DNA of 64,000 bases from Niebla homalea. Lineage: Eukaryota; Ascomycota; Lecanoromycetes; Lecanorales; Ramalinaceae. Position 1 is the stretch's first letter; every line of letters starts with the position of its first letter. A model generated the notes under the pieces. The model worked only from the letters and a program-made list of their open reading frames with translations. It did no database searches and was not told the DNA's origin. This document shows positions 1-11,190 of this stretch, piece after piece. The stretch is from contig JAHGAU010000005.1 of NCBI GenBank assembly GCA_019925105.1, positions 992,001 through 1,056,000 of the forward strand, given 5' to 3'. The position numbers and the translations under genes were made by a program.

Positions 1-2565
1 GTCCAAGTCGTATATGCGGTAGTGCAGGCCATCTTCTGCTAGCACGCAAACTGCTCTTCTACCTCTCTTGCTATGAAGAGCCACGCGCTGAGGTGTCCAG
101 GCCATCCCTCCGGCAAAGGTTACCCATGTGAAGTCTTGCAACTGCCGGACAAGAGGGACCTCAGCAGGCAAACGCCCTTGGCCACCTTCTACATCACGAT
201 ACTCCAAATCGGTGTAGGGTATGAGGAGGAGCCTGGAAGACGCTAATGATTGATTAGCAAAAAGATTTATCCTTGATGTCGTGAAATGCACCCTCACCTG
301 CATTTGAGACCGCAAGCATAATTTCCGCGTCGTCGACAAAATCCATGTCACGAAGTACAAACTCTCCCAGATCGAAGTGGGCGTACTGTACACCACTCAC
401 GGAGCTCATACCATTAACGATCCGGATGAGCATCCTCGAGATGCAGAGTGCTGCCGCTTTCAGTCGACAGCTTCACAGATTCATGGTCATTCCTACCGTG
501 TGGTCTCTGTGTATCGTTGCCAAAGGCAACGTACTGGAGGAAGTCTCCTGTAGATTGATGTACCTAGTTACTCTTAAGCTAGGGGTGATGAGAGACTGGA
601 GTCTTTGTCCATGTACTTACCATCCTCGCGGCCAGCAATTTTGGCTCTCCGCTGCACAATTGAAGGGGACGGCCAAAGCGAACATTTCGCCGCCGTGCCT
701 CTGCTATATTGCGAAACAAGGTGCTACATTGCCTTTCGAGATGCACGGTCAGTGCATCTAGAGGTGGTACTTTCACGGCGCTCAGCTTGCTAGTCTTAGC
801 CTTATTGAGTTTTGATCTGTACGAGTTGAAGAGAGATCCTTCTTCCGTGCGAAGGTCCCACTCAATCTTGTCCTCGCCGTCAGATTCTAAGTTCAGAAAC
901 ATCGAAAGTCGACTACGCGTCATAGGGCCTCCAATGTAGTCAAGAACTTTTGGGTGGTCTACGCTTGATGTAATGTCAGGGGTCTCTCCAGGACTTCCCT
1001 CTGATGACTGGGCATCAATCTCTTCGCGAAGCCAGGCTGCAAATGCTCGGAACTGCGCCAATTCTGAGCCACACGTCAGGAGGATTTCATGCGCCACTAG
1101 TTGTAGGCAATTGAGGGTGTCAAGTATCACATCGAGACCATGTGTAGATAGACCCAAGTGCTGGTTCGACGCCTGGAACCTGGATATTCCCCTCAGCCTG
1201 CTCGCTAGCACAACGAATCTTTCAAATGCAGGCACGAGATGCTCGTGGACCAGACGCCGTACACTCTCGTAAGCGGATACCATGGCTTTTTCCCATCTTT
1301 TGTGACCCTATAAGAGATGAGTCAACGCGGACGACAGATTCGACAGTGTGATCACTTGCCCTTTCACCCAATTGGTCCACCAGCCACTCTCCAACATCTT
1401 CAGGGCAGTCACCAGTTACGACTAAATGGAACGCGGCTTGTGGCCAGCTCCATTCTCCTTTCTCTTCAAGGGCCTCCTCGATGTTGCGTATGAATCTCGT
1501 AGGAAGTTCCAGTGCAGCTTTGAAATCAGCAATGATTTGGCGTTGAACTTGCAGAATGTAACGCAGCAGGTGTCGCATTTGAGTCGACTTTGACGCCAAG
1601 ATTGCAAGACTCCTCCCGGCATTAGATAGTAGACGGAGGTCCACAGGCACAAGAAATAGGGCACTCTTACTCCCACCTGCCGGGCGGCCTAGCAGAGCAT
1701 GAGTTGTAGATTGCGGGTGGAAAGAGTGCAAAAGAGGCACGCACTTAGCGGCGCCGTCGAAGACATCTCCAACGGGAAAAGCGCCAACCTCAAAGAAGTC
1801 ATACATGCTGATGTGCACTGTGCCATCCTCAAAACCCACTATGAGCACATCTGTAGAGTCTGCGGATGCCACCGTCAATGGTCGAAAGATTTCGTCCAGC
1901 GACGATCGCTGGGTGAAGACATCATCGCTGTGCTGTTTCAGCTTGTATAATTGCGAGCTCGTTTCAGGCTTCTTACTCAATTGTGCCAGTAGAGAGGGGG
2001 CTCAGTTTGGGCAGCACTTGCTCACCATCAAGAAAGGAAAGATGGTATGGCAGATTCCAACGAGCATCCAAGGCGTCCCCTCTGCGAGGCTGACCATCAA
2101 TGCCGTCCGAACCCAGACCTCGACGTGAAGCCCGCTTGGTTGACAGACCAGTGTCCAGGACAAAGTAACCCCAGCCAAGGCAGCAAATTGGAGCATCAGT
2201 ATAGGTGGAGCAGTCAATGTTGTGTAAGACTTTGCCTGTCTGGGAATCTGTGAGGCAAAGGCTTTGACTGTCAAAAGCAACGGCTAGCGAATGTCCTTGG
2301 TGACTGTTAGGCGCCTTTTATACGTTACATTGAGTGGAATGTCGATCATAGTACCATCAGCCTTCCATGTTATCCTACGGACCTTGCTTGGATCATGGCC
2401 ATCGGTCACCCTTAGAACTTGGTTTCCATTGAGTCTGTACACATGGACACGTTCGTCGACGGTAGCCAAAGCAATCAGATCCATGGCCGGGCAGTAAGCA
2501 ATGTGCTGGGGATTGATTGGGGGCTGCACGACGTGTTCGACCAATGGACTCGCCATCGTCGTCAA
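1..2565 (-). CDS. APC4: Anaphase-promoting complex subunit 4 (APC4), 3' end outside window
   Basis: This is a scaffold subunit of the APC/C ubiquitin ligase, which drives mitotic exit in the nucleus. Inferred exons, in transcription order, are 2565-2355, 2295-1977, 1927-1360, 1307-621, 563-497, 450-298 and 242-1. Together they give 749 codons with no internal stop, and the frame is still open at base 1. The N-terminus carries the family's opening (PPINPQHIAYCPAMDLIALA, residues about 14-33) and a WD40-like propeller. The helical APC4 domain spans roughly residues 367-595 and includes RRLVHEHLVPAFERF. The tail reads RRAVCVLAEDGLHYRIYDLD, as in other fungal APC4 proteins. The intron at 1308-1359 begins with GC, not GT: AGG|GCAAGT. 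Using it restores the expected ERGHKRW junction. The small exons at 497-563 and 298-450 are the least certain part of the model. Confidence 0.9.
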
Positions 2566-3110
2566 CTTACCGATTGCTCAGATCGATCGACCCTCCCGTC
2601 GGTGCAGACCAGAAGGGTTGGCTTTGTAGCCGCAGCCGAGCGACTATCCGGTCAATGCACTTGGAGGAGAGACGCCTATATTTGTAGGTCCTGCAATCCC
2701 AATCTAACATGTGAAAGCCAGGTAGAACATCCTGTCCCGGGATTATGATAGTTCGAATGAACGAGGGAAGGCGAAACACAGACACATAGAAGATCTAAAC
2801 TACACTCGGTGAGATTGGTGAATAGAAATGCTCTAATCTGCGGGATGCTCGATTGCTAGGCAGTTTCTAAAGTTGATTGGGAGGATCTTGCAAGCTGTTA
2901 AACTTTTCGATTTCTGACACGTCTATATTTCCGAAAGGATTGATGTGTTCGATAGTTATCTGCTCGAGTCATTACTGCTAGGCAAGATCCACTACTTTGG
3001 TCTTTCATCACTACGTGTATCGCCACTCAACCGAGTACAAAGCCCGCCACCGTACGTAAGCACATGTCAATTAAGAGCAACACGCTGTAAGTCGTAACCC
3101 ATTTCTACTG
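2566..3110. other. Intergenic region between delta-COP 3' end and APC4 start
   Basis: This 545-bp stretch lies between two genes in tandem on the minus strand. It should hold the delta-COP terminator and the APC4 promoter. I see no conserved coding signal, RNA gene or clear repeat in it. The short open frames here have no recognisable protein features. Confidence 0.6.
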
Positions 3111-4881
3111 CTATAGTCTCTCTATCAAGTAGCCATCAGCGACCGACTTGATTTCCTTCGTAAACGATACGTCCTGGTCCATTTCTGCTAATGTGACCGA
3201 ATTCACCTGCAACGCCCTATGTCAGCTTGCTTTCAATGTGCAAAAGCATCATGTGGACTCACGTCAACGTCTATGAGGGGCCTAGTCTTCAAGAACTGAA
3301 CGCTCATGGGGAAAAATTCGGCTTCATCCTCAGCTTGTGCTTCAAATTCAAATGATCCACTCGCACTAGTCTCGTCCACCATGCCGATAGTCCACTCTAG
3401 CGTGTCACCCGAGACTTCGTAGACAGCATCAAAGCTTGACACAGATGGTTCACTCGTGCTATATGGTATCGTCACTACGACATCGCGAAGAGTATCAGCT
3501 CCCGTCAACTCGTATTCGACCGTAACTGTGAAAGCATCATCTGCCCCTCTGTTCACCCAGACATTGAAGGTGATTGGGGCCACGTCTGGTAAGTCCGAAG
3601 AAGCTGTCGCGCTCCAACGGAGCACCCCAACCGGGATGTTAGCCGGAAACCCCTTTGATAGATCCTTGAGCTGTATCAGCTTGGACGAGCCAAATTGCGC
3701 CTTGTCCACATTTGGGTGAGTCTTGAACTGGGCGTTGTGGGTAGGGTTAGCAGTGAGATCTAGCTTAACCTTAGCCAGAGCAGGGTCGGATATGCGGAGC
3801 TGGAGGTCGCCTTTGACGACGAACGATTTGATTGCGCCATCCTTGTCGAATTTAGCGGATATGGCCTCTCCGACTACTACGTGTATAGCATCGCGATCTG
3901 CTGAGGATGAATGGTGGTCAGATGTGTCTTTCTCGGTATTGCTCACTGGTTGGGCACCAGAGATCAAAGGGGCCGAGTCCTCGGATGAAGCACCGAGGTC
4001 ACCTCGAACACGCTCGAACATATCTGTCGTCTTTGACTTCTTGCCCAATTGCATGCCTTTACCTTTTGAGGCCGTCGCCCTGGTGCGATTCTCAGTATGA
4101 CTGTGAGCGCCGAAAGAAGGATTCAAAAGGGCAAGGAAGCTTACTTGAAGGACTTGTTCTTTTCGGCTTCATAGCTGTCGTAGGAGCTCTGTGCTGGTGC
4201 CCGCTGTGGAGCTTGGTAGGTAGGATAAGATGGTGCGCGAGGCATGGCTCCACGTCCGCCTCTCGACATTTCTTTCCGCTGGAGTTCGAGCTGCTTCGCT
4301 TTGCGCTTTCGCTCTTCAGTGGCTTCTAGCTCCTTGTTCTAACATGGGTAAGCCATAGTCATGTTTTCCAAAAGCGCGGCAAATACCCGGGAAATGATCT
4401 CTTGAATCCTCTCTTCGTGGCTTTCCATCTCCAAGAACGTCTTGATCTGACTGAGCGAGAGATTCTCTCGGTGACCCAGACTCACAATTTCATCAAAGGC
4501 GCTCAGAAGCTCATAAGCATTGCGCAGGATCTCTCGTTCGTCCAAGGTTTTGCAAAGGCTGCTGACAACCTGGGCGAAAAGGTGCAGCGAATCGATGTCT
4601 TGTAAGATATTTGACTGCCGATTCGTGATGAGAACCATGTAAAGCTCGTCGAGCGGCTGGTAGACGTAGCGAACATTGTCTTGTTCCACGGTGGTGTGCT
4701 GGGTGCCTGAATCGGCTAACTTGGGAAAGGCTGCCAGCAGTCCTTCAGTACGGGAACGAGCTATTTCACGAAAATGGCGCGACAAGACCGCCTTTCCACC
4801 ACGGGTACATATTGAGGCTGCTAAGACGACCTGCCTTTTGTCATTCAGCGTTCAATCAGAAGATGGAGATGCTTTTACCAT
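3111..4881 (-). CDS. RET2: Coatomer subunit delta (delta-COP, Ret2)
   Basis: Delta-COP is a subunit of the COPI coat on Golgi membranes and acts in Golgi-to-ER retrograde transport. Exons are 4881-4879 (the ATG alone), 4830-4387, 4338-4145, 4079-3263 and 3206-3111. They sum to 1,554 nt, giving 517 residues plus stop, close to the usual fungal length. The longin-like N-terminal domain (residues about 1-140) includes VVLAASICTRGGKAVLSRHF and the helices up to EERIQEIISRNKEL. A charged linker follows, with QLELQRKEMSRGG and GKGMQLGKKSK near residue 220. The C-terminal mu-homology domain runs from about residue 278 to the end and finishes VTLAEMDQDVSF. The first intron falls directly after the start codon. 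The gene is divergent from the acidic-protein gene at 5450 and shares a short intergenic region with it. Confidence 0.95.
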
Positions 4882-5449
4882 TATGGTTTGTAATTAGGAC
4901 AGAATCTTGGCCTGCAAATTCACGGCTTCATGGTACTGGGAGGAGAATGCAAGTTGCCAATCCACTTTCCATTGGGGAATCCTGTTGACAGCTGAATTCG
5001 CTGCTGCGCTGGGAAGGTGATTATGCCAGGTGTATGAAGAAATTCTTCTTGTAACACATGGTTGTATTGTAACTTACGATCCTTGTTAACCCAATCAGGA
5101 CTAAGAGTGTTATTTATTAGAGCTATGACCAACCAAACCAGCATTAAGTGACGAGCCCGATCCAAATCAGCGTAGCAATCTAAGGTTCCTCTCTGGTCGA
5201 ACAAAGCTTCCCAACATCTTTCCCCTAACCTCAGCAGTCGCTTCTTTCTACTGGCCAACGTCTCAATTTGCACGGCGAAATCTGGATCGTCGTCCAGACT
5301 TACAAAAACGGAAGAGTTGAACCTCAAGACCTTTCCTCCATCGATAGCAATCCGTCTATCATGGGTAAACAGCCTTTCAAGATATCTCTTGTAAGGATAT
5401 GATCTCTCTTGAAGGGTTTGCGCTTGCCCGGACTTGGAATGAGGACACC
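4882..5449. promoter_or_regulatory. Divergent intergenic region, delta-COP and acidic-protein genes
   Basis: These 568 bp separate two divergent start codons and must hold both promoters. A long open minus-strand frame overlaps them and is listed separately. I see no unambiguous TATA box or other named site. Confidence 0.5.
4920..5410 (-). CDS. Possible small gene or exon, unrecognised protein
   Basis: A minus-strand frame stays open from about 5477 to a stop at 4920. From about 5406 it reads like a real protein: YPYKRYLERLFTHDRR, then RFNSSVFVSLDDDPDF, then RKKRLLRLGERCWEALFDQR, and a hydrophobic LMLVWLVIALIN. A strong 5' splice site (GTAAGTT) follows at about 5080, with a possible acceptor near 5011, so the C-terminus may be spliced without a frame change. 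Against it: there is no in-frame ATG at the front, so an upstream exon would have to lie inside the first exon of the opposite-strand gene. The stop also falls only 39 bp before the delta-COP start. I do not recognise the family. Chance openness of a promoter region is the main alternative. Confidence 0.3.
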
Positions 5450-8144
5450 ATGGACCTATTGAATGATGCCGACTCAATCTCGAGACAAGAAGACGAAATT
5501 GAAATCGATCTCAACCTGACTGACGGGACTCTCCAGGATGTCAAAGATGAGGACATGGTTGGAGATCTTGCTGACTTCCACTCTCTTCCAAGTAACCACA
5601 GAGACAGCGATATCCAGGGTCATGACAATGCTCCCATGGAGGGGCATTTGTCCGAGCGCGAAGACTTCGTGATCGACCATGACGAAAGTACTGAAATGAC
5701 GGCCAATCAATACCTTGAAGATGCCGTGGATCAAGATCAGGGTGAGGATGAGGATGTGATCGTAGATGATCTCCTTGATGAGACAGATGACGCTGCTGAG
5801 GTTCGAGAGGGTATGGAGGGCGGTGAAGACGGTGGCCAAAGCTTTGGCTTCCATGACGATAACCGAGAGCCTCCACGCGAATTTTCCACGACCCTCGAGC
5901 AGCTGAATGCAGAAAGTCCTTCCCAAGCGGCTAACCGTTGTACCCCTTCAGCAAATTTGCCAACGCATGATTTTGAGAGTCGCCGTCCGGCGCATACTGT
6001 CACCGCAAGGCTTGCAAGGGCCAATGAGAGCTCTTTAGTGGCAGAGCGATCGGGACTGCCAAAGACTGCTCAAGTGGCTAGAGATTCGTCCGAAAAAAGC
6101 GACGAACTTACTGCTTTTGATTCAAATCTAATAGCTTCCGAGGCGTCAGCAAAATCTTCATCCACTACCACTGCATCGCCTCAAAAGTCCCCAGTCCAAC
6201 GGGCCTCCCCCAGGATACCCATATATGTCACTTATGAGGACACCGAGATGTCGCTATTTCCCTTCCTTCATCTAGACCAGGAGCAAACGCAGACCTTTCT
6301 TTTAGAAGACGACAATCTAATCCATCGGCCGATTAATATGCTGTTGCAAGCTTGTAGGTCGGTGTTAGGTGACAGTATCAATGTGGACGATGAGTTAACG
6401 TTCTCACTTCCTGAGATCGACCTGCATGTTACGGAGGTAAGAGATCCTTAGACGGTGCCCCGTATGCTGGCTCACTGCATATAGCTTTCTACCACCAAGA
6501 TTGATATGAGCCTTTCGCAAATTGTGAACGTTTACATTCAGCTACATTCTAATGATGGGAAGGAAGAGACACCGCCCTTGTACGCGGAGCTAACTTCTAA
6601 ACCACACCCGTTCAGCCGCTGGAACCTCTTGAAGGAGGCAGCCCGCAAAGGCAAGGGCATCAACAATCTTCAAGTGAATGATTCGTTTGCTTGTGACATC
6701 GCCGAGTCACATCCAATGCAGAAAATTAAGGAGCCTGAAACTTCAAACGCAGATGGAATGAAGTCGGTCAAAGACGAAGTGCGAGCCCATCCTAATGGAC
6801 AGAAGACTACGTTTCGTGCTGCGGCTACTCTAGGGATTCAAGATGAGGATGTCGCCCTGGATGCTGTGCAAGACCTCACAAGCTATGGGAACGACAATGA
6901 TTTCTCGGAGACCGAACCTTCTACCTTGGCGTCCCACCAATCGCCTGCGTACATTGAGGGCAGGAGTACATCGACATCTACCCACGTTGAGGCTATGATC
7001 TCCTCGAGTCAGAAGCCGCACCCTCAATCAAATCAAGATGATGTAGGGGAAGAAGAAGACACCAAAGATGATGTCGGGGAAGGAGAAGACACCAAAGATC
7101 TAGGCAATATTCAAAACACTTGCGATTCACCTCGAATCTCGCTTCTAGCAGATGAGGGCAGCTCCGATCAAACAAACGGCCTGAACAATAAGCCGCTTCT
7201 TGGTGGGGCTTTTGAATGCATGGTGGATGGAGATGAGTATTCTGCCGAGCATACGTCTGAAATCCAGAATAAGCGAATCAAGAACGCTGCCGCCTCAGAC
7301 ACATTTGCCAACGGAAATGCGGAGGCGATCTATTCAAATCCTGAGGAGAGTAGTGACCTAGACGATTGGAATGAGGAAGAGGACCAAGACGCAGCTGCAG
7401 CCGAGCATGGGAATGTGTCCAGCAGTATCCCCTTGAACGAAACTCACGAAGAAGTATTTACTCAGATCATGCAATCAGGAGATGACCAAATCTCGGTCCA
7501 CGAGGATTATACTAACGAACAGGAGGGTGTTCATGATGGCCAGCGACCTGTTGGTGGTCCTCTAGGGCACATGACGCAGGATCACGAGGTTACTCCGACG
7601 TATGATGGGGATAACGCAGACGAGATATTGCATGAGGAGCACCAGACGCCCACCGAGACCTCCCGAGCTCAATTTTCCGCTTTGACAGAAATTGAGCACT
7701 ATGAGAACGCGACCGAACGGATTTCAGCTGGTGCAATAGGTAGTGGGAACATTGACACCGTAAATATTGGTGCAAGTACTACCGTCGTCCAAAACAACGA
7801 AGCTGAGCAAGTTACAAAGCCTGCTCGTATCGAAGGGACTAAGGATACTGCTCCAACCGAGTTCCTCGATTTTGCCCTCTCAGACGAGGATGGAACTATC
7901 ATTGGCGATGAGGAGCTACCAGGTGATATCCTCGATCAATCCATACCAAACAGCCGTCCAGCTCTGGCTTCCTCATTGCTCAAGCGTCCGAATGCCAATG
8001 AGGATGAGACGCTCACGGGATTAGACCTCCCAGGTAAATCGTCTCCCATCACACCCAATTTTGACTTTTCTTGCGACGGGCTCAAGCTAACCCTCTACTG
8101 CAGCTGTAAAACGAGCCCGTACGTCTCAACAAGCCCAGGAATGA
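5450..8144 (+). CDS. Acidic protein of unknown function with a conserved-looking central block
   Basis: I do not recognise the family. Exons are 5450-6436, 6485-8033 and 8104-8144, giving 858 residues plus stop with the phases closing exactly. The first third is rich in Asp and Glu (for example DQDQGEDEDVIVDDLLDETD). Residues about 256-391 look like a folded domain: IPIYVTYEDTEMSLFPF, INMLLQACRSVLGD, LSQIVNVYIQLHSNDG and NLLKEAARKGKGINNL. The rest is low-complexity acidic sequence, including a perfect-register 10-residue duplication at 7037-7096 (DDVGE-EDTK units). The last small exon gives AVKRARTSQQAQE, a basic patch that could be a nuclear localisation signal. The start at 5450 is the ATG that begins the acidic reading; an upstream in-frame open stretch has poorer protein character. 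It may be nuclear, but no function can be assigned from this sequence. Confidence 0.8.
7037..7096 (+). repeat. In-frame 30-bp tandem duplication inside the acidic protein
   Basis: Two adjacent 30-bp units encode DDVGEEEDTK and DDVGEGEDTK. They differ by a few bases and keep frame. This looks like slippage or local duplication in a disordered acidic region. Confidence 0.85.
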
Positions 8145-9177
8145 TTGTCGCCAGGCAAACTTCTCGCTCTCTACCCTTGGATCTGGCTTTAGGATGACAG
8201 ACTTTCTGTGGCCCTGGCGCCGATATTTCCCAGTGGATTCGACATCGCCCTCTCTGTATTTCAGATCGAGATATCCAGCTAACATGCTATCCGGAATTCC
8301 CAACTTAGTGAGCTCGGTAGCGACGGTAGGTGGATGTTCGAGCTAACCTCAGGACCTTCCCCACCCCTTTCTGCCTGCAACCCTTTTCTTATGTCATAAT
8401 GTCTGAAGCTTACACAACCGCAAATCAATCGACTTGCACTCCGCAAGACAAGATACTAATTCTCTTAAGATCTCAATCCAAAGTCAACGCTCCTTGTGAG
8501 GAGAAGGTTTATACTTGGGTTGGAGCAGGAGGAGCAGGAGGTCTGATAGATAGACGGCAGAACGGTCCATTCTCAGCAGAAGAGTGCATGCATTTCAGTA
8601 TCGAATGACAGGTTTAAGCTCCTGCGGATTTGCTGCAATATCCAGTATCAAGTAATTTACGCGTTTTACTCGTATGTAATATTAACAATACTTGACATCT
8701 GATACAACACTAAGCGACCAATCCCAAAATAGATAGCCTTATTTCCACACCCGCATCTCCCCTTTGGCTTGTTGGGGGAGGAAGGGCGCAACGTGCCATC
8801 ACCGTCACTAGAGAGCGAGTGTGAGCCCGCATCAAGTTTGGCGAGATCTTGCAACAGACGTCGACTTCCACAGATTGCCAACTCTGTTTTCCGTAGTCTT
8901 GAGATACCCAGCTTTGAGAGATCTGCCCCTTCTCGCCTTGGCTCTCCTTTATCCTATCTTCGTTCATCGACCGCAACAGCAGATACAGTCTATGTCGAAC
9001 TCCTCCCTACCTTTAGCTAGTCACTCACCAATGCCTAACGCAAGCATCGCTCCCGGGCCGACTTCACCAAGCTCCTGATTTTACTCCCTCGGGCAGTGAG
9101 CTGCGTTGGTGCGGGAGGGACGGCTTAGAGGCCACAGCTGGCTCGTTCTCCTTCACCACTGTCATAGCGCCACCATC
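8145..9177. other. Intergenic region upstream of the NIPA-like gene
   Basis: About 1 kb lies between two plus-strand genes. It should contain the acidic-protein terminator and the NIPA-like promoter and leader. A small purine repeat (GGAGCAGGA units, about 8521-8542) is present. Several short open frames occur on both strands, but none has a recognisable domain or convincing splice structure, so I call no gene. Confidence 0.55.
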
Positions 9178-10472
9178 ATGATAGAAGACAAATACGTGGG
9201 CCTTGCGCTGGCCATTCTTTCGACTATAATGATCGGGACAAGCTTTGTGATCACCAAAAAAGGATTGATGGACGCAGGCGAAAGACATGGGTTTGAAGGG
9301 GATGGATTTGCATATTTGAAAAGTCCCATCTGGTGGGCAGGCATTATCACCATGGTTTGTGGCGAGGTCGCAAATTTCGCCGCGTACGCTTTCGCTCCAG
9401 CCATTCTCGTTACTCCGTTGGGCGCGCTGAGCGTATTGATCGGCGCGGTGCTGGGGGCATATTTTTTGAAGGAGGATTTAGGCACGCTGGGGAAGCTTGG
9501 TTGTGCCATGTGCCTTATTGGCTCGGTCATTATAGTCCTGCACGCTCCGCCAGACAAGGAGATCACCACCGTCGACGAGATTTTGCAGTACGCCATTCAT
9601 CCTCCAGGTAAGTTCCCAGCTGGGCTGACCGAAAATCAGGCTGACAGGGGTGCGCCTTGCAGGGTTCCTATTCTATTGCGTTGCGGTTGCCATCTTCTCC
9701 GCAGTCATGATCTACAACGTGGCACCCAAGTATGGGAAGCGAAATCCACTCATATATATTTCTATATGCTCAACTGTGGGCTCCGTCTCAGTGATGTCTG
9801 TGAAGGCGTTCGGGATCGCACTCAAGCTCACATTCAATCACAACAACCAATTTGATCACGCGTCTACCTACGCCTTTGCGATAGTCACGATCGTCTGCAT
9901 CCTGACGCAGATGAATTATTTCAACAAGGCCTTGAGTCAATTTTCGACATCCATGTAAGTTCAGCAGATGCCTGCAACTGGGACTTGGTCTAACGCGACT
10001 CAGCGTGAATCCGCTGTATTATGTCACCTTTACAACCGCAACTCTTTGCGCGTCTTTCATCTTGTTTAGGGGGTTCAATACTACGGATGCGGTGAACACG
10101 ATTTCCTTGCTTAGTGGTTTCCTGGTCATTTTTACTGGAGTCTATCTCCTCAATCTATCGCGAGGCGATCCCGATGGCCACAAGCTTCTGAATGGCCATA
10201 TCACAGATGGCGTGCCAACAGACGGTATCACGGGCCTTCAGACGAGGCGAAGCATGCAAGTCAGACGGAGCATGGAAAATGGGGGTTGGGGCTTGGGGAG
10301 TGCTAGCATCCACAGGTCTGACGAACGGGGCCGTCTGATGCGGCAAAGTGAGGAACACGGCGTAGGTCTCGATCTGAACGACATGCACCATGTAGAGGAC
10401 GAGCGGGGGAATTATGGACGTGGAAGTAATGAGTACGACGAAAGTCAGCGCTTGAAGGCTGAAGATCGGTAG
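9178..10472 (+). CDS. NIPA-type magnesium transporter (DUF803 family)
   Basis: A polytopic membrane protein of the NIPA family, whose characterised members carry Mg2+. Exons are 9178-9607, 9663-9954 and 10004-10472, giving 396 residues plus stop. The N-terminus YVGLALAILSTIMIGTSFVI is the family's first membrane segment, and ITKKGLMDAG follows directly. Further segments include WWAGIITMVCGEVANFAAYA, PAILVTPLGALSVLIGAVLG, LGCAMCLIGSVIIVLHAP, FLFYCVAVAIFSAVMIYNV and NPLYYVTFTTATLCASFILF, about nine in all. The cytosolic tail after residue about 300 is hydrophilic and ends in an acidic, Ser/Arg-rich stretch. Junctions restore PPGFLFYCV and STSIVNPLYYV. The ATG at 9178 is chosen because the first membrane helix starts within a few residues. 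Specificity for Mg2+ is inferred from the family. Confidence 0.93.
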
Positions 10473-11190
10473 CACTGAATCAAGTTATCATCATGAACAG
10501 CTCTCAAAGCAATCGTAGCCCAAATGAAGATTATTCCCGACGCCAGTTGGCTAAGTGTATCATTGCACAAGGGTCTTTCATACTTGGTGGCATAGCCATC
10601 GTCCATGATGCAGCTCGAGGTGTGCACAAGCCAGTCCTATGTATCGTGCAGCGATAGGCAGTAAGTATAAAGAGATAACATTGAGGTGACATTCGTGGCA
10701 TTTGGGAGGTACCCAACGCTTTTATTACCAACCTTGAATGCTTCGAAATCACGGAATCATTCGAACAGACCCGATATAAGTTTAATAAACACTTACTTAA
10801 TCTAGATGGTAATATGATTCACCAGTACGGAGTACTGTTATTTTACCAGGTACTTTAACAAAGAGTTGTAGTAGATTTATTTTTGCCAATTGAAAAATAC
10901 ACTAGAACTGGATACAAGCATCTCACTAGCGCGGTGGCCACTTGATATCACATTTGCCATGTCATGTAGCACCCCTTCTGGCATGAAATGTAAGTGTGGT
11001 GCAGTGAGACTCTAGTGCAACCGAAAATTTATGCATCTGCAGCTCTGAAGGTCCGCTGTTAGAACCAGCAGGCGCCACCGTAGACTCGGACTATCTTCAA
11101 GCGAATCGCGAATCTATCTGTACCGCCTATTCGCGGATCCGCCATCAGTCGCACGCCCTGGCTGGCTCTGAATAGGATGTTCTTGCCATC
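10473..11190. other. Intergenic region between NIPA-like and Sac2-like genes
   Basis: 718 bp lie between two plus-strand genes, with an AT-rich patch at about 10,760-10,900. A minus-strand open frame at 11,059-11,400 overlaps the start of the phosphatase gene and has no independent support. I see no RNA gene or repeat. Confidence 0.55.

Noticed and set aside
5474..5926. Minus-strand open frames of 111-150 codons within the acidic-protein gene.
   Set aside because: They are antisense shadows of Asp/Glu-rich coding sequence; they lack independent motifs.
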